Positions 20,124 to 32,627 of a DNA stretch of 64,000 nucleotides are shown piece after piece (the first letter of the stretch is position 1; each line of letters opens with the position of its first letter). Source of the DNA: Leptodontidium sp. MPI-SDFR-AT-0119 (Eukaryota > Ascomycota > Leotiomycetes > Helotiales > Leptodontidiaceae). The stretch spans positions 1,364,001 through 1,428,000 of the forward strand of contig JAHLEZ010000008.1 in NCBI GenBank assembly GCA_020726505.1. Direction: 5' to 3'. The position numbers and the translations under genes are program-made. The notes under the pieces are model-generated. The model was not told the origin of the DNA. It searched no databases and was given only the letters and a program-made list of their open reading frames with translations.

Positions 20124-20414
20124 TGTGAAAATAGGTGGGCCAATCAGAAGAGAGGAAGCGCAGTAGGTGAACACGTGATTAGAGACAAAGTAGATTGCTT
20201 GCTTGCTTGAGAAGAGCCATAAGGGCTCTTCAGTAGTTATATACATAATATTAGCTTCTCTAGAAGCTTCGACGACTACGTAGTCGATTACGTGGCTCTT
20301 ACGGACTACGTAATCGAATACGAGAGTAATTTCCGAGCCGCGTAAGCAGTGGAGATTACTTCGGTTATTCTCCAGCGTAGAATCGGCACGAGTTACCGAA
20401 GTCAAAATCTAACA
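20124..20414 (-). repeat. Solo LTR of the Copia-I family (291 bp)
   Basis: Same length and ends as the Copia-I 5' LTR, with few differences, including an extra GCTT unit. It is bounded by a perfect target duplication CCTTT (20119-20123 and 20415-20419). A lone LTR with its own duplication is what recombination between the two LTRs of a full element leaves. The 99-codon minus frame inside is a shadow. Confidence 0.9.
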
Positions 20415-20880
20415 CCTTTATATTTGCTATTTTTGCTTTCGAAGGCTAAGGAGTTATTAACTAAATAAGTCCCTTAGTTTAAATAGTTGTTATTTCTTGA
20501 TTCTCCTTAAACGCTTGTAATTAATATAAAGGGCCCTTTCCGTATAACTTACTTAGTTCTATTTCCTCGTACTAAACTCAGTCCTTACGTCAGTTACTAA
20601 AAATATACAAAAGGGAATAACCTAATAAATTACATAATAAGAGAAGTAATATGTAGTAAAGTACGGGAGAGACTTTAAGTGTAGGAAATCGCGGATCGAT
20701 TAAATCTAAAGATAATATATATTTAAAGAGTATAAAAAGTCGAAGGAAGGGAGGAGAAAAAAGTGTATTAGATAATATTTATGAAAAGTTCTTAGTTATT
20801 AAGTTGTTTTTAAGTAATAAACCCTTTTATATAGAAAGAGCCTATCCGGTCAGGTGACAAAGGAGCTACTAGAGCCTTCC
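20415..20880. other. AT-rich stretch without recognisable gene
   Basis: Decayed sequence between the solo LTR and the Gypsy-IV fragment. It may include the outer LTR of Gypsy-III, but no partner was found in the window. Confidence 0.4.
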
Positions 20881-21807
20881 CCACCACAATACTAAATAAG
20901 CATAATAGGCAAAGCTTTTAATAAACTATAATTTCATAATCACGTACCGCCTTAGAATCTATAACCTCCTAGTAAACGTACTTTCTTATAAGCTAAATAA
21001 ATTAAATTAATAAAACTTTATAAAAAAGACTTAACGTCTTTAATAACTCTTACGCTAAGATTAAGTTAACCCCCGCTTATTATCTATAAAGTTACGGCCA
21101 CTTGACGACGCTAATACGCTAATAGCCGATATTAAGCTCGTTGCCCTTACACTAATATTTTCCGTTATATAATAAATACTAAAGGCTAATCGCACTACTC
21201 CTTCCTTGTAAGCTTTACGTAAGTAAGTTATATTAAGCTCTTTAAGTAAACTTAGCCTAAAAGGCGACCTCTTACTCTACGACAGCCGCCTCTTAGTCCC
21301 TGATATTAATTACTTCTAAACCCTCCTTATATAAGAGGTCTATAATCAAGTCATTATAATACACCTTAGCGTTAAAAAGACGATTTAAATACTCTCTTCT
21401 TAGTATTAGTAGTACGAAATCACATTAATAATCTAATAATATTATTATAACTATTATACTTACTAATGAATTTAAGTCCCCCGGGATAAGAAGCCTAGAT
21501 TCCTTTATCCTCTCCCCGTTCTATCTCGACTATAAGAATATATTATAATAAATTATTACTCTTTTATTAAGGACAAATATAAGTTTAATAACGTCTTCGT
21601 CTTTATTTATAGATTTAATAAATAAGCTATTAGTATCCCCTACTAAAAGACGATAGATACTTAGAAGCTAATTACTATATATATTTATTATATGTACTAT
21701 TACTTTAGCGCTCCCTTAATTATTACTTTTAATAAAGGCCCTTAGTTTATCTTTAAGTTTTAGACTGCCCTTAATAAGATCCTCAGAACTAAGAGATAGC
21801 TATCTAC
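20881..21807 (+). pseudogene. Gypsy-IV pol fragment: integrase
   Basis: On the plus strand near 21280-21400 the translation resembles the integrase zinc-finger lead-in (LYDSRLLVPDINYF, then HLSVKKTI). Near 21720-21805 it reads FNKGP*FIFKF and ends LST, matching the usual DRGPQFISKFW...STAF block of the Gypsy integrase core. The fragment stops at 21807, where a Gypsy-I LTR has inserted. Stops are frequent and RIP-like. Upstream bases are too decayed to assign. Confidence 0.6.
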
Positions 21808-22209
21808 TGTTACGACTTACGATGCGCCTCGTATTCTAACCGACACGGGCTCGTAGCATCGCTGGCTATGCGACGGCGTTAAGCCCAATAGGGAAGACTA
21901 AGTGGCGAGCTTGCGACATATTGACGTGAATAGCACTCGATTACGCTAGGCCTTATTAGGAGGGTTCTTTATATATATATACTCGAGCCTTCCCTTATAG
22001 AGAGTTCTCCTTTCCTCTTTGTTTTTTCTTTTCGATTTTAAGTGTAACCTTAAGTTTAAATAAAGCTTAAGTTAATTCGTTATATTAACTTTTAATTAGC
22101 CGTAATATAAGAAAAGACTAATACCCTTTCGTTATAAAGCGTTATATTTTACTTAATCTTACGCCTTATCGACTTACCCTTATAGTAAGTTAATAACGAG
22201 CCTTAATAC
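21808..22209 (+). mobile_element. Gypsy-I fragment: LTR plus 5' leader
   Basis: Starts TGTTACGAC and aligns, on the opposite strand, with the Gypsy-I LTRs at 23433 and 29714, ending near 22107. About 100 bp of internal leader follow and match the leader of the copy at 49206 (shared ACTAATACCCTTT). It is cut at 22209/22210 by the Copia-III LTR. Confidence 0.8.
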
Positions 22210-22593
22210 TAAAAAGAAGTGATACTTGGTGTAAATGATAATTCTATTGTAAAGGGGATTTCTAGGTTTATATAACTACTCTAGCTTATTACGTGTGTAT
22301 TCGCTTAGGTAGCCGAATTAGGTAAATGTAAGCTCAAACGAGCTCAAACGAGTCTTTATTAAATACAGTTGCTTTCCGGTAGTTTAAGACGCAGAGCCCG
22401 GAGCTTCGTATAACTACTATTTTAGCCTAAGAAAGCCGTGTATCAGAAGCCTTAGATTTCATAACTATAACCTATAGACGTCAGAGCTTTATATTAGACG
22501 TATGTGGCTTGTTTTAAGCTATTTCCGGCTAATCAGGCCTAGAATAGGTTTTGTTAAGTATATAAGCGAGGTAGTTATATTATAATCTTTATA
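22210..22593 (-). repeat. 3' LTR of Copia-III (384 bp)
   Basis: Aligns along its full length with 39687-40070. Differences are mostly transitions. Confidence 0.85.
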
Positions 22594-22599
22594 GCCCCT

Positions 22600-23432
22600 C
22601 GTAAGATATATATAAGTATTTATATTTTATCTTATACTTTTATTAGTTTATATTTATATATTAGGCCTTAGATTTAAAGTACTTATGAATTTTAGTTATT
22701 TATTATTATCTAAACCTTTTGTAAAGCCATCAGCTAATTAAACTATTATATTAACGTATAATAGGTCTAGTTTATTATTAGCTATCTCATTTCGTATAAA
22801 GTGATAGCTTTTATTAATATGTTTACTTCTTTTATGAAATTCAGGGTTATTAGTTAATTTTAAAGCTGATTCGCTATCTGTTAATAGCTTAAGTATAAGA
22901 GTTTCTCTATTATTTAGAAATTTATTAAAGTAGTTTATTAGATTATATAAGTATACTATTTCTTTTATTACTTCTTTAAAAGCTATATATTCAGCTTCAC
23001 AACTTAATAAAGCTATTGTTTTTTGAATTATACTAAGCCAGCTTATAATACAGTTATTAACTAAGAATAAAAAGCCGCTAGTACTTTTATAGGAGCTAAT
23101 ATCTCCACCCTAGTCAACATCTGTATAGCCTAGTAGTTTTAAGAAGCTTTTATTACAGTTATAATAAGTCCCTAAATTAAGGTATTTATTTAAGTATTTC
23201 CAAATACGATCTAGGGCCCTAAAATGGCTTAAATCAGGGTTAGACATGTATCTAGCGCATCTATTAACTGCATATGCTATATCGGGTCTAGTTTTAGTGG
23301 CTAGATATATTAGAGAACCTACTTATTGTTGATATAATTGTAAGTCCTCTTTATTAGCTATATCTGTTGCTTTATTTAATCTAACTCCTGCTTCTACTAG
23401 TGTAATTACAGGATTTAAATTGCCTTTATTAA
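22600..23432 (-). pseudogene. Copia-III RNase H (decayed)
   Basis: Minus-strand translation near 22780-23130 reads GYTDVD*GGDISSYKSTSG, then SCEAEYIAFKE and later HKRSKHINKS, the Copia RNase H signature. The stop stands where Trp is usual (TGG to TAG). The frame is cut at 23432 by Gypsy-I; RT continues at 30004. Confidence 0.85.
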
Positions 23433-23722
23433 TGTTACGGCTGGCTAAAGGTTAATACGGCGAGTAGACTCAAGCTTTGTATTTGGACCTAAGGCTACGC
23501 TCAGAATCGAGAAGAAAAGACAAGGAGGAAAGGAGAGCTCTCTATAAGGGAGGGCTCGAGTATAAATACATGAAGGACCCTCCTAATAGGGCCTAGCGTA
23601 GTCGCGTGCCGTTCACGTCAACAGCCACCTAGTCTTCCCTATCGGGCTTAGCGCCGTCACATAGCCAGCGATACTACGAGCCTGTGCCGGTTAGAATACG
23701 AGGCGCATCGTAAGTCGTAACA
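23433..23722 (-). repeat. 3' LTR of Gypsy-I (290 bp)
   Basis: Pairs with 29714-30003 and has a TATA-like TATAAATA near 23553 on the plus strand. Followed by the C-run that is the polypurine tract on the other strand. Confidence 0.92.
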
Positions 23723-23729
23723 TTACCCC

Positions 23730-26700
23730 CCCCCTCCCAAAAAACTACGTCCGCGCAATTATAGCTATAACTATATCGTCCTCTAAGTCGTTATAGTCGT
23801 CGATACTAGCGTTATAAGCCTCTAGCCACTTTAGGAGAGCTCTCGGCGGGCCCTTGGCGTTAGGATACTCTAAGTGGAACCGCTTAATCATGTGCGGAGC
23901 TGTCATAACATCCGAGTATAAGTATTACTCTAAGTCCTCGTCGGCGCCTAGCCACTTAATACAATAGAATAGCTTGTTTCGCATAACCTTAAAGCCAAGG
24001 ATGCCTTCAATTTCCCACTCATCCTACTCAGGTAATAGCTAGATAAGTACTAGCGTAGCTCTAGCTTGTCCCGGCAAGGGGTTGTCGACGTACTTACGGA
24101 GCGAATGCGAGTAGAAGACAAGGTAAATTAACTAGTCCTCTAGTAGCTCAACTTTCTAACTCTCTCCTTCCTTAGCGATTACTTTAACAGGGCCGTACCA
24201 CTTATTAAACAACTTCCTTAAAAGTCGGTCAACGTTCTAGTTCTAAGTATCGACTAGTATTAAGTCGCTAACGTCCCAATCGACAGCGCATCGCCTACGA
24301 TTCGCTAGTCGTTCTATTTTCTCTTATTAATCCTTAAGGGACGACTATACGACTTCTGTGACCTCCTTTATTCGCAATACTACTTAGAGGGCCTCCTCGC
24401 GATTAAGTTTCTCTATTACCGTAGCCGGAGGCTCTAAGTTAACTAGGTCCCAGGAAGTCCTCGGCTTAATACTATTAAATAACTAAAAAGGAGACAGGCG
24501 ACCTAAGGACTCGTGCAATAACGTCAGTTAAATAATGTCTATAATTAATAAGAGGTCGCTCCAATTGTCTTAGTAGTAGTAACAAAAGGGACAGAGCCAC
24601 TACTTAATATATTAGTTCGTTACCTTCGTCTAGCCGTCGACGTTCGAGTTATACGCCGTCGTTAACTTTACCTTAATACCGAGGATACAATAGTACTCCT
24701 TCTAAAAGGAGGAGACGAACTAAGGTCCGCGGTCCGAAATAATAAAGTCTAGTATACTAAAGTGTCAGGTCTAATAGACGAAGAAAAGAATAGTTATGCC
24801 TTTAGCCGTAATTGTGTCGTTACAAGGTATCAAGACTAGTTTCTTAAATAAGCGGTCAATAATAACTATAACGAAATTGTAGCCGTACTTGTCTAATAGT
24901 AGCTTTATAAAGTCCATCGTGAAATATTAGTATAGCCAAGTAAGGATTAACAGGGGGTATAAGAAGCCAGGGGTCTTATCCTTACGGGCTTTTTAACGAG
25001 AGCAACTACAGTTTACTACGTATCAAGTTATGTCTATAATAAGGCCGTTCTAATAGTATTTACGACTTAATAACGCCTTTATCTTTCCGATCCCCGCGTG
25101 TGCCACTAAAGGTTAAGAATGTATATAGCGAATAAGTGTTGTATAGAGCTCCGGCGGTTCTAAGGGCACTTCTAGGCGGCCTTAGAAAAGCAACTTGTCG
25201 TTTACTAGCTCGTAATCTAGCGACTACTCCCTAGCTTTCTATTAGAGAAGCTCTAGCGATAAAGACGACTTATTAACTAAGAGTACTTGATCGATGACGT
25301 CGTATTCCGCGATATTATATATTACTATAGAGTTAGGGTCTAGCTCTTCCGCGGTAAGCGTCTCCGGGTCGATTAGTACTCCCGTATTCGACTCTGGCTC
25401 TGGCTTTGGCTCGTCACGTGTCTTAACATCGCGATCTAGGATTATAGCGTCTATAAGTGCTAAAGGTATCGTCTCTGCGACTTCGATATAAGCTTCTATA
25501 AGATCGACGACAGAGAGCTAGAGGTCGCTAGCGACTCACGGGTCAATTTTGTCGGTCGGAATCAGCTATTAACTACGAATAGCCCGCTTACGTGCCTCTG
25601 TAGCCGTGAGGTCTTAATCCCGTCAAGACAAAGTATTAGCTAACGTATTAGTCGTCTTAATATAATATATAATTGTAAAATAAAAATCCGCAAAGAACTC
25701 AGTCTATTAAGCCTACCTAGCCGTAAGGTCCTTAGTAGTTATAAAGTACTCTAAAGCTCAGTAGTTTATATAAACAAGAATATTTTTCTAGGCACCTAAG
25801 AGCTCTAGGCGATATTACTTAAATAACTAGAAAATCGCTAGTATCTCTTTATTATAAATTAAGTAGTTGAGCTCAGGGTCCGTTATAGTCTTAAAGAAGT
25901 ACCCCATAGGGTGAAAAGTGTCGTCCTCTTAAAGCTAGGATAAAACCCTAGCGACGACTCTATCCGAGGAATTAGTCTCTAGCCGCGTTTACTTAATAAG
26001 GTCGTAGTAATAAAGAACCGGCGTAAATTAGAAGGCTTCCCGGAGAGTCTCCTAGGCGTTCTTATAAGCGTTATTAAAGACAAAGGGAACGTCCTTTCTA
26101 GTAAGTATTGTAAGGGGACGTGTAATACGACTATAGTCTTTAATAAACCGGCGGTAAAAGTTATAAAAGCTAAGATAACTCTATATACCCCGCACATTAT
26201 CGGCGTATTACTAGTCCTTAATCACACTAATTTTCTCTAGGTCCACTTCTACGCTATCGACTCTAATAATAAATCCTAGGAACCTTGTCTTTTATACGCT
26301 AAACTCAGACTTCTTAATGTCAACTTAAAGTCCGTGTACTTATAGTATTACTATTACTTTCTTAATATAGACCTTATACTCCTCGGGAGTCGACGAATAT
26401 ATAAGGATATCGTCTATATAAGCCGCGCAGAAGTCGTCGAGGTACTCTATAAGAATATCGTTAATAAAACGCTAGAAAGTCGCCGGACTATTTATAAGGC
26501 TAAAGGGAAGAACCTTATACTTGTACGTGTTATATTAGGTATAAAAGGTCGTATAATCTTCGCTCTTAGGGGACATGCGAATATAGTAAAAAGCCTATTA
26601 AATATTAAGCTTTGTGAAAACCTTTGCCTTATAAATGTGTACTATTATCTCGTCGATTAGAGGGATTAAGTACGGGTCCTTCTTTAATAGGGCATTTAAC

Positions 26701-28050
26701 TTCTAGTAGTCGACGTATAGCCAGAGACTACCGTCGGCTTTCTTAGCGAAGAGAATAAGGGCCACATATAGTACACTAGAGGGCTCAATAAATCCCTTGT
26801 AAAGATTATTAATAATATACCGCTTAGTCTTTAATAGCTATTCTTTAGTCATACGCCAGAGAGGTTCAAAGGACAAGTCGTTCTCCTTAGTAAGCTCGAT
26901 TTAGTAGTCCACACCTTAGCGATATACTAGTAGCTCGTTAAAGGCTCGCCGAGAGAAGAGAGGAGTATACTCTTAGTACTCTACCAGGAGCTTCTTACTT
27001 ACTAACTTATTATCTTGCGCGTACTTAACCTCTAAGGCCTCCTCTAAGGTCAAATCTCTATTTATTAATACGAGTTCGACGCTTAACTAGTCTAGGGCCT
27101 CTCGCCGACGACGAGTTAGTTCTTAGTCGATCTCGTGTACCGACGCCACGAAGGTCTCTACCTTATTCTTCCTAGCTCTCTTAAGTCGGAGGTACGTAAT
27201 AGACATCGCTACTACTAATATAAGGAAGATCTCTATAGTAAGCGTCTTTAACTAGTAATTCGCTAGAGAAGCTCTATAAGTTCTCCTGTCCTTAAGTAGT
27301 GATCCTAGATCACGGGATGTCAGAGGATTCAATTACTCTTCTATAACCCGCAGGCGCTCTTTAACTTCTCTAGTAAAGCTCGAGGGTCGAGTTAGCGAGA
27401 CGCTAGCAATAAGTCAGACGGGGGCCTTTGTCTTAAAGTAATTATCGAGCGCCGTAAGCCTAGCTTATCTCCAGTAGTAGTCATCTATATCTATAAGAGC
27501 ATCCCTTCGTTCCGCGTTAAGCTAGTGAGACTTAGTAATTAACTTGTTAAAACAGTTAATATTAACAAAGACTCGCTAGTCAAAGTATAACTAGACGGGC
27601 ATGTCTAATGGCTATTCTAGCTGATTACAGTTCTTCGTATACGACTACTTTAAGTCATAATACTCAAAGAACTTCCGACTAATTAAGACGTTAATGTTCC
27701 CTAAGTCAATTACTAAAAAGGGGAAGTTAATTCGCCAGCGGTCGATTGTTAAGGTAAGTAAGACGGCCGTATTAATTAGCTTGCCTTTCTTGCTATTATA
27801 ACTAGTTAAGATAATTAACTAAGAGAGGGATACAAAAGAGATATCGAATTACTTAACGAGTCAGTATATAAAGGAGGTTTTAATAACACCGAAAATATTA
27901 ACTCCGCTATTAATATATACAAGTGTCTTAATAAAGAATCTATTCCTTCTTAGTTTAATACTAATTAAGAATTGTCGCCCTTTAATAAAAGCACGGAAAT
28001 TAAATGCCAAGTCCTTCCACAAGTTATAGCCTATACTAAGGTGTGAGTCT
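23730..28050 (-). pseudogene. Gypsy-I pol: protease, RT, RNase H, integrase (decayed)
   Basis: Right to left on the minus strand. Near 26380-26420 the RT catalytic block reads [15 protein letters not shown], preceded by a recognisable RT palm (LFAKKADGSLWLYVDY near 26700-26750). Near 24480-24660 the integrase block reads NSNVDG*TKV, then DNWSDLL and LTLLHESLGR, corresponding to the TDGQTER and WSDLLP motifs of Gypsy integrases. The protease lies near 27.6-27.8 kb by position. Numerous stops at former Gln/Trp codons show inactivation. Confidence 0.82.
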
Positions 28051-28059
28051 TTGCCACGG

Positions 28060-29460
28060 CCTAAGAGTTTTTTAATAGCTCGTTAGTCTCTAGATCCTCG
28101 CTAACAATTAACTAGGAAATCGACTTATCGAGAGCCTAGTCTCTGCGGCGCTCGGGACATTCGCTAGCCCAATAGCCGGTCTTACTACAATAGAGGCACG
28201 TGTCAAAAGAGACGTCTCTAAGTGCGGGAGGAGGGACGGGGGACTTAAGTCGGCGCAAGACAAGCGAAGGAGAGGGCGTACGTTAGCGGACATCCGACGT
28301 CTGTCTTAAGGTCAATAGTCTCCACGCGTAAAGAGCGGGGGTAAAGGAGGTCGAGCGTAAGTTGTCCTTCTTTAAGATGCCGCGCGAGTCACTAGTGCTA
28401 GTGTTATTAAAAGAGACTCAAGGGGCGTCGCGGGCAATAGTAGTAGTACGTCTACTAGCTCGTCCAGTAGCGATATTCCGCAGCTCACGATCTAAGACGG
28501 CTAAGAACTCGTCAAGAACTGTATAGTCTCTAGCGAATTTATACTTCTTAGTTTAAATGTCGTACTTAAGCTTATCTAAGACTTTCTTACACACGTCGTC
28601 GAACTAGCGATCAAGTGAGATTTTTCTAATAGCCGCGTATATCGTGAACTTAATACAGAACTTATTATAAATTATATTACCTATCTATAATTAATTGTAC
28701 TTAAGCTTAACGGCCTACACTCGGTTATAGTTAAAGAAACGCTAGTCTAAAGCCTTTAAGACGTCGGCGGCTCCGTTAAAGTCTCTAGCGAAGTCGGGGT
28801 CTATTTGTTAAAGAATAATAGTCTTAGTCTCTCCCTTCGTATATTTAAAGTAGGTATAGACTTACAATTCGCCGGTGAAGAAGTTACTTAAGTACTTTTA
28901 AATAAAGAGTTTTATATCCATCTTTTAAGCGTCGTATTTAATTTCGCCCTTATAGTCGCTAAAGGGGGTACGGGGGTACTTAACCTTATTAGGCTTAACA
29001 GTAGGGATGGCAGGGTTCAGCTTAGGGAGGTAATAGTCGGCGATAGGCTAGAGATCCGCAATAAGAGCACGGGTTAATCGACCGTAGGGAGGAGAGGGAG
29101 TACGAGTCTCTTAACGAGAGTTATTAGTAACATATTAGGCGAGGGCCTACGTGACGGCAACGGCGATAGCAAAGCTCACGGAGTCCTTGATTAGCTAATC
29201 TACTCTAGCTTATTAGGCGGGGGTAAGGCCTTCTATGTCGGTAGGCTCCGGCGATGCGTCGAAGAAACTCTAGAGTTTGTCCTCCGAGTCTAAGTCGAAT
29301 CCGTTAAAGCTCTCCGGCTCTTCCGAAAGGGTCTCTACTAAAGGAATAAGGGTAGTCTCGGTAAACCCTAGCCGTAAAGGGGCGCTCCTTTCTCTAGAGC
29401 TTCGCCGACGAGGGGGAGAAGTCGGTAGTAGTAGTAGGGTAAGGTAGAAAGGTGTTTGAA
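28060..29460 (-). pseudogene. Gypsy-I gag (decayed)
   Basis: Near 28145-28205 the minus strand encodes CLYCSKTGYWASECPERRRD, a CCHC zinc knuckle in which His has become Tyr (CAC to TAT, RIP type). Upstream bases, toward 29460, carry the gag core, and an Arg-rich and acidic N-terminal part lies near 29230-29430. The frame is discontinuous. The same gag occurs in plus orientation at about 49.9-51.2 kb. Confidence 0.8.
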
Positions 29461-29713
29461 GTTATTAATCAATATATTAATTAGACATGCGTTCGAAACA
29501 GGGCGCGCGTCAAGTTGCGGCAAGGCAGGTTAATCGCGAGAAAATATCTAGCTTTCTCTAGGACAGTCTACTACTAAGGCAGAGAAGTACTTATTTATTG
29601 AATAGGCTAAGGTGTTAAGGCTCGTTATTAACTTGCTACAAGGGCAAGTTAATAAAGCGCAAGACCGGGTGAAATACAACGCTTTATAGCGAAGGGGTGT
29701 TAGTCTTTTCTTA

Positions 29714-30003
29714 TGTTACGGCTGGCCAAAGGTTAATACAGCGAGTAAACTCAAGCTTTGTATTTAGACTTAAGGCTACGCTTAGAATTGAGAAGAAAAG
29801 ACAAGGAGGAAAAGAAAGCTCTCTATAAGGGAGGGCTCGAGTATAAATACATAAAGGACCCTCCTAATAGGGCCTAGCGTAGTCGCGTGCCGTTCACGTC
29901 AACAGCCACCTAGTCTTCCCTATCGGGCTTAGCGCCGTCGCATAGCCAGCGATGCTACGAGCCTGTGCCGGTTAGAATACGAGGCGCATCGTAGGTCGTA
30001 ACA
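29714..30003 (-). repeat. 5' LTR of Gypsy-I (290 bp)
   Basis: Pairs with 23433-23722 and is followed by target duplication ATTAA. Confidence 0.92.
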
Positions 30004-30909
30004 ATTAAAACGTTTTAATAACGTATTAAGATATTTATTTTAATTTATATATACTAATTGATTATTATAATCTAGTTTTATTTTTATGCTAAGGAATTGA
30101 TATACTTCACTTATATATTCTATTTTTATAGTCTTAGTTAACTCTTTAACTATTTCTTTTATAATATTATTATTTAGTCCTGTGAATATTAGGTCGTCTA
30201 CATGACATATTATAATTATTTTTAGTTTATTATATATAAATATAGCTTTGTTATAAGGTAAGGCTTTAAAACCTAGTTTATATAAAGCCTTTAATAAGTA
30301 TTTATACTATAGTCTAAGTGATTGTTTAAGGCTATATAAAGCTTTATTAAGTTTATAATATAATTTAGAGTTATTATTATTATTAGAGGTTTTTATTAAC
30401 TCATGTGTATTATTATTTTTATTATAATATCGTTCTTGACCTATTAGTTACTTTACGTATATTTTAGTATCTATTTTAGCATGTACAAAAGCGTTTTTAA
30501 CGTCATATTAATATAATTTCTATTTATTTGCTATAGCTAATATAAATATTAACCTGTAAGATTCTAGTCTATAAGTAACTAAAAAGGTTTCTAAGTAATT
30601 AAGGCCTAATATTTAATTAAAGCCTTTTATAACTTATCTTGATTTATATTTTATGATATTATTATTTAAGTCTGTTTTTATTCTATAAACCCATTTACCT
30701 CTTAAATAGGTTTTATTAGGTGGTAATTTTATTAAATCCCACGTATTTTGTAACTCTAATTCGTTTATTTCTGATTTCATAGATTTTAACTAATTATCTT
30801 TATTATAACTATTTATAGCCTATTTATATGTATTAGGTTCATTATTAATATTAATTATAAGAGCTAAGTCTTCTTCATTTTCTGTAGAGTTATTTATTAA
30901 TGTTATATT
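30004..30909 (-). pseudogene. Copia-III reverse transcriptase (decayed)
   Basis: Minus-strand translation contains HVDDLIFTG near 30190-30215 (the catalytic xVDD box) and GKWVYRIK near 30680-30705 (start of the Copia RT). It is interrupted left by Gypsy-I (23433-30003) and right by the gag-only element at 30910. Stops are RIP-like. Confidence 0.82.
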
Positions 30910-31065
30910 TGTGTGACGGTCTTAGTACTGACGTCACGTGTTTAAGGGCTAGTGTTTTAGCTTTGAGGATATAAGGGTCAGCTATAGTTGTCCTTCTTTT
31001 GTATCTATTATCTTAAGAATGAGAGTACTATCTTAATATTACTTGTCTAAAGTATAATCGTTATA
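30910..31065 (+). repeat. 5' LTR of gag-only element A
   Basis: Contains TGACGTCACGTG near 30923-30934, a CRE palindrome overlapping an E-box. Pairs with 32263-32416. Confidence 0.85.
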
Positions 31066-31249
31066 TTATAATAGATCCTTAATTAAGACTAAGTACCTTA
31101 GGTCTTAGGTTTATACTTATGTTTTACTTTAGGCTACGTCTTACGTCTTACACTTTTACGATTACTATAATTAAGCTTATTAGGCTTATTTAAAATTATA
31201 TATACACGTTTTTTTATCTCTTTTTTTTACTCTTAGTTAATAGATTAAC

Positions 31250-32202
31250 TCTAAATTCAAGTTACTCTTATAAACTTATAAGTAAAGCTATAACACTAGC
31301 GCGACGAAATTACCTTCCTCCGAACAGTTATTGCGACTTATACCCCTTTAAAACCGAAACCCTCTTTATTTGACCCTGAAAAATTTAACGGATAAGCCTA
31401 CAAGTATAATACGTGGCTTCCCTCAATTAAGGCAAAGTTACAAGTAGACGGCGAAGCTATTAAGGACTTTATAGCACAATTTTATTACGTATACCTTAAC
31501 CTCAAAAGCCACGTTTAAGCAATAGTCTTACTTTAACTCTCTTAAGCCGACGAGTCGTCTTATAATTACAATATAATACTCGACTAGCTTACACGTATTT
31601 ATAATAACTCAAATAAGGTATAAAAAGCGGAGGACAGGCTATATGCCCTTAAATAAGGTATTGACTTTTTTTATACTTATATAACTAAGTTTAAACGAGT
31701 CCTATATAAGGCTTAGGGTTAAGACTAACTAGACGTTAATAAGATCTTCGCGTTCTAGAACGGCTTGAATTTTATATTACGTAATCGGCTTACTTAATAG
31801 CTAAACCTTCCTCGCAAGTACTTTAATTTTATACAAATTATATAATAATTAGCCGGCCGTTCTTTTAACTCTGCCCCGTTTATTTTTTATAACCCTTTTT
31901 CCTCTTTACATTATAACGCTAATAACTATTAGCACGGCGAGCTAATAGACGTTAACGTTATAACTATTAGAGTAATTAATACTACCGCCGCCTTACGCGC
32001 TCGCTTAGTCTCCCTAAAGCTGAAGTAATAATTTAGGGCTAATGATTTATATATACGATGCGGACTTCTAGGCTATTAGGTTAAAGACTGTAAGTTGAGA
32101 CTATATATTAATAATACCGGCAAGGGTACTATTATTACTTTAAACAATAGCGCCTACGATAACGACCTAAACTTAGACAATCTAGACTATCTAAATACTT
32201 AG
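31250..32202 (+). pseudogene. Gag of gag-only element A (decayed)
   Basis: The frame reads FDPEKFNG near 31370, then YNTWLPSIKAKLQVDGEA and FYYVYLNLKSHV, a retrotransposon gag core. Near 32055-32097 it has RCGLLGY*VKDCK, a CCHC knuckle with His to Tyr and Trp to stop changes. The stop at 32200-32202 is shared with copy B. Protein length would be about 300 aa. It would supply capsid and RNA binding but no enzymes, so mobilisation must rely on another element's pol (family knowledge of gag-only elements). Confidence 0.75.
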
Positions 32203-32262
32203 TAAAGGAACATTTTTTATACTTAAGCGCTCCGGACGAGCTTTTTAAGAGGGGGGGAGTAA

Positions 32263-32416
32263 TGTGACAGTCTTAGTACTGACGTCACGTGTTTAAGGGC
32301 TAGTGTTTTAACTTTAAGGATATAGGGGTCAGCTATAGTTGTCCTTCTTTTATATTTATTGTCCTAAGAATGAGAGTACTGTCTTGATATTACCCGTCTA
32401 GAGTGTAATCGTCACA
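32263..32416 (+). repeat. 3' LTR of gag-only element A
   Basis: Preceded by polypurine tract AAGAGGGGGGGAG and contains TGACGTCACGTG near 32278-32289. Confidence 0.85.
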
Positions 32417-32494
32417 ATTTAGAGAGTTATTTATTACAACTTAAGGAAAAGTTGTTCTTTGGCGGCCTGATCCGTCTGGGTGAATATTATTATT

Positions 32495-32605
32495 ATTACT
32501 TCTTGTAATTCTTGTATTACTTCTTGTAATTCTTGTATTACTTCTTGTAATTCTTGTATTACTTCTTGTAATTCTTGTATTACTTCTTGTAATTCTTATA
32601 TTATT
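32495..32605 (+). repeat. 21-bp minisatellite, about five units
   Basis: The unit TTCTTGTAATTCTTGTATTAC is repeated almost perfectly about five times just outside the pogo element's left end. The open frame through it (repeating CNSCITS) is a repeat artefact. Confidence 0.85.
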
Positions 32606-32627
32606 AATATTATCCTCATTATTATTA

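Larger units (their letters stand above)
23433..30003 (-). mobile_element. Gypsy-I: full-length Ty3/Gypsy element, RIP-decayed
   Basis: LTRs of 290 bp (23433-23722, 29714-30003), ends TGTTACGG/GTCGTAACA. Target duplication ATTAA lies at 23428-23432 and 30004-30008. On the minus strand a G-rich polypurine tract sits beside the left (3') LTR (plus-strand C-run near 23727). Order on the minus strand is gag, protease, RT, RNase H, integrase, which is Gypsy. Two further partial copies lie at 21808 and 49206. Confidence 0.93.
30910..32416 (+). mobile_element. Gag-only LTR element, copy A (about 1.5 kb)
   Basis: LTRs 30910-31065 and 32263-32416 (about 155 bp), ends TGTGAC/GTCACA, with a G-run polypurine tract at 32249-32262. 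One coding region, a gag, fills the interior; there is no room for pol. A second copy (51427-62038, minus) has the same net length once its nested insertions are removed, which shows that this short structure is the transposing unit. Flanks ATATT/ATTTA are not a clean duplication. Confidence 0.85.
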
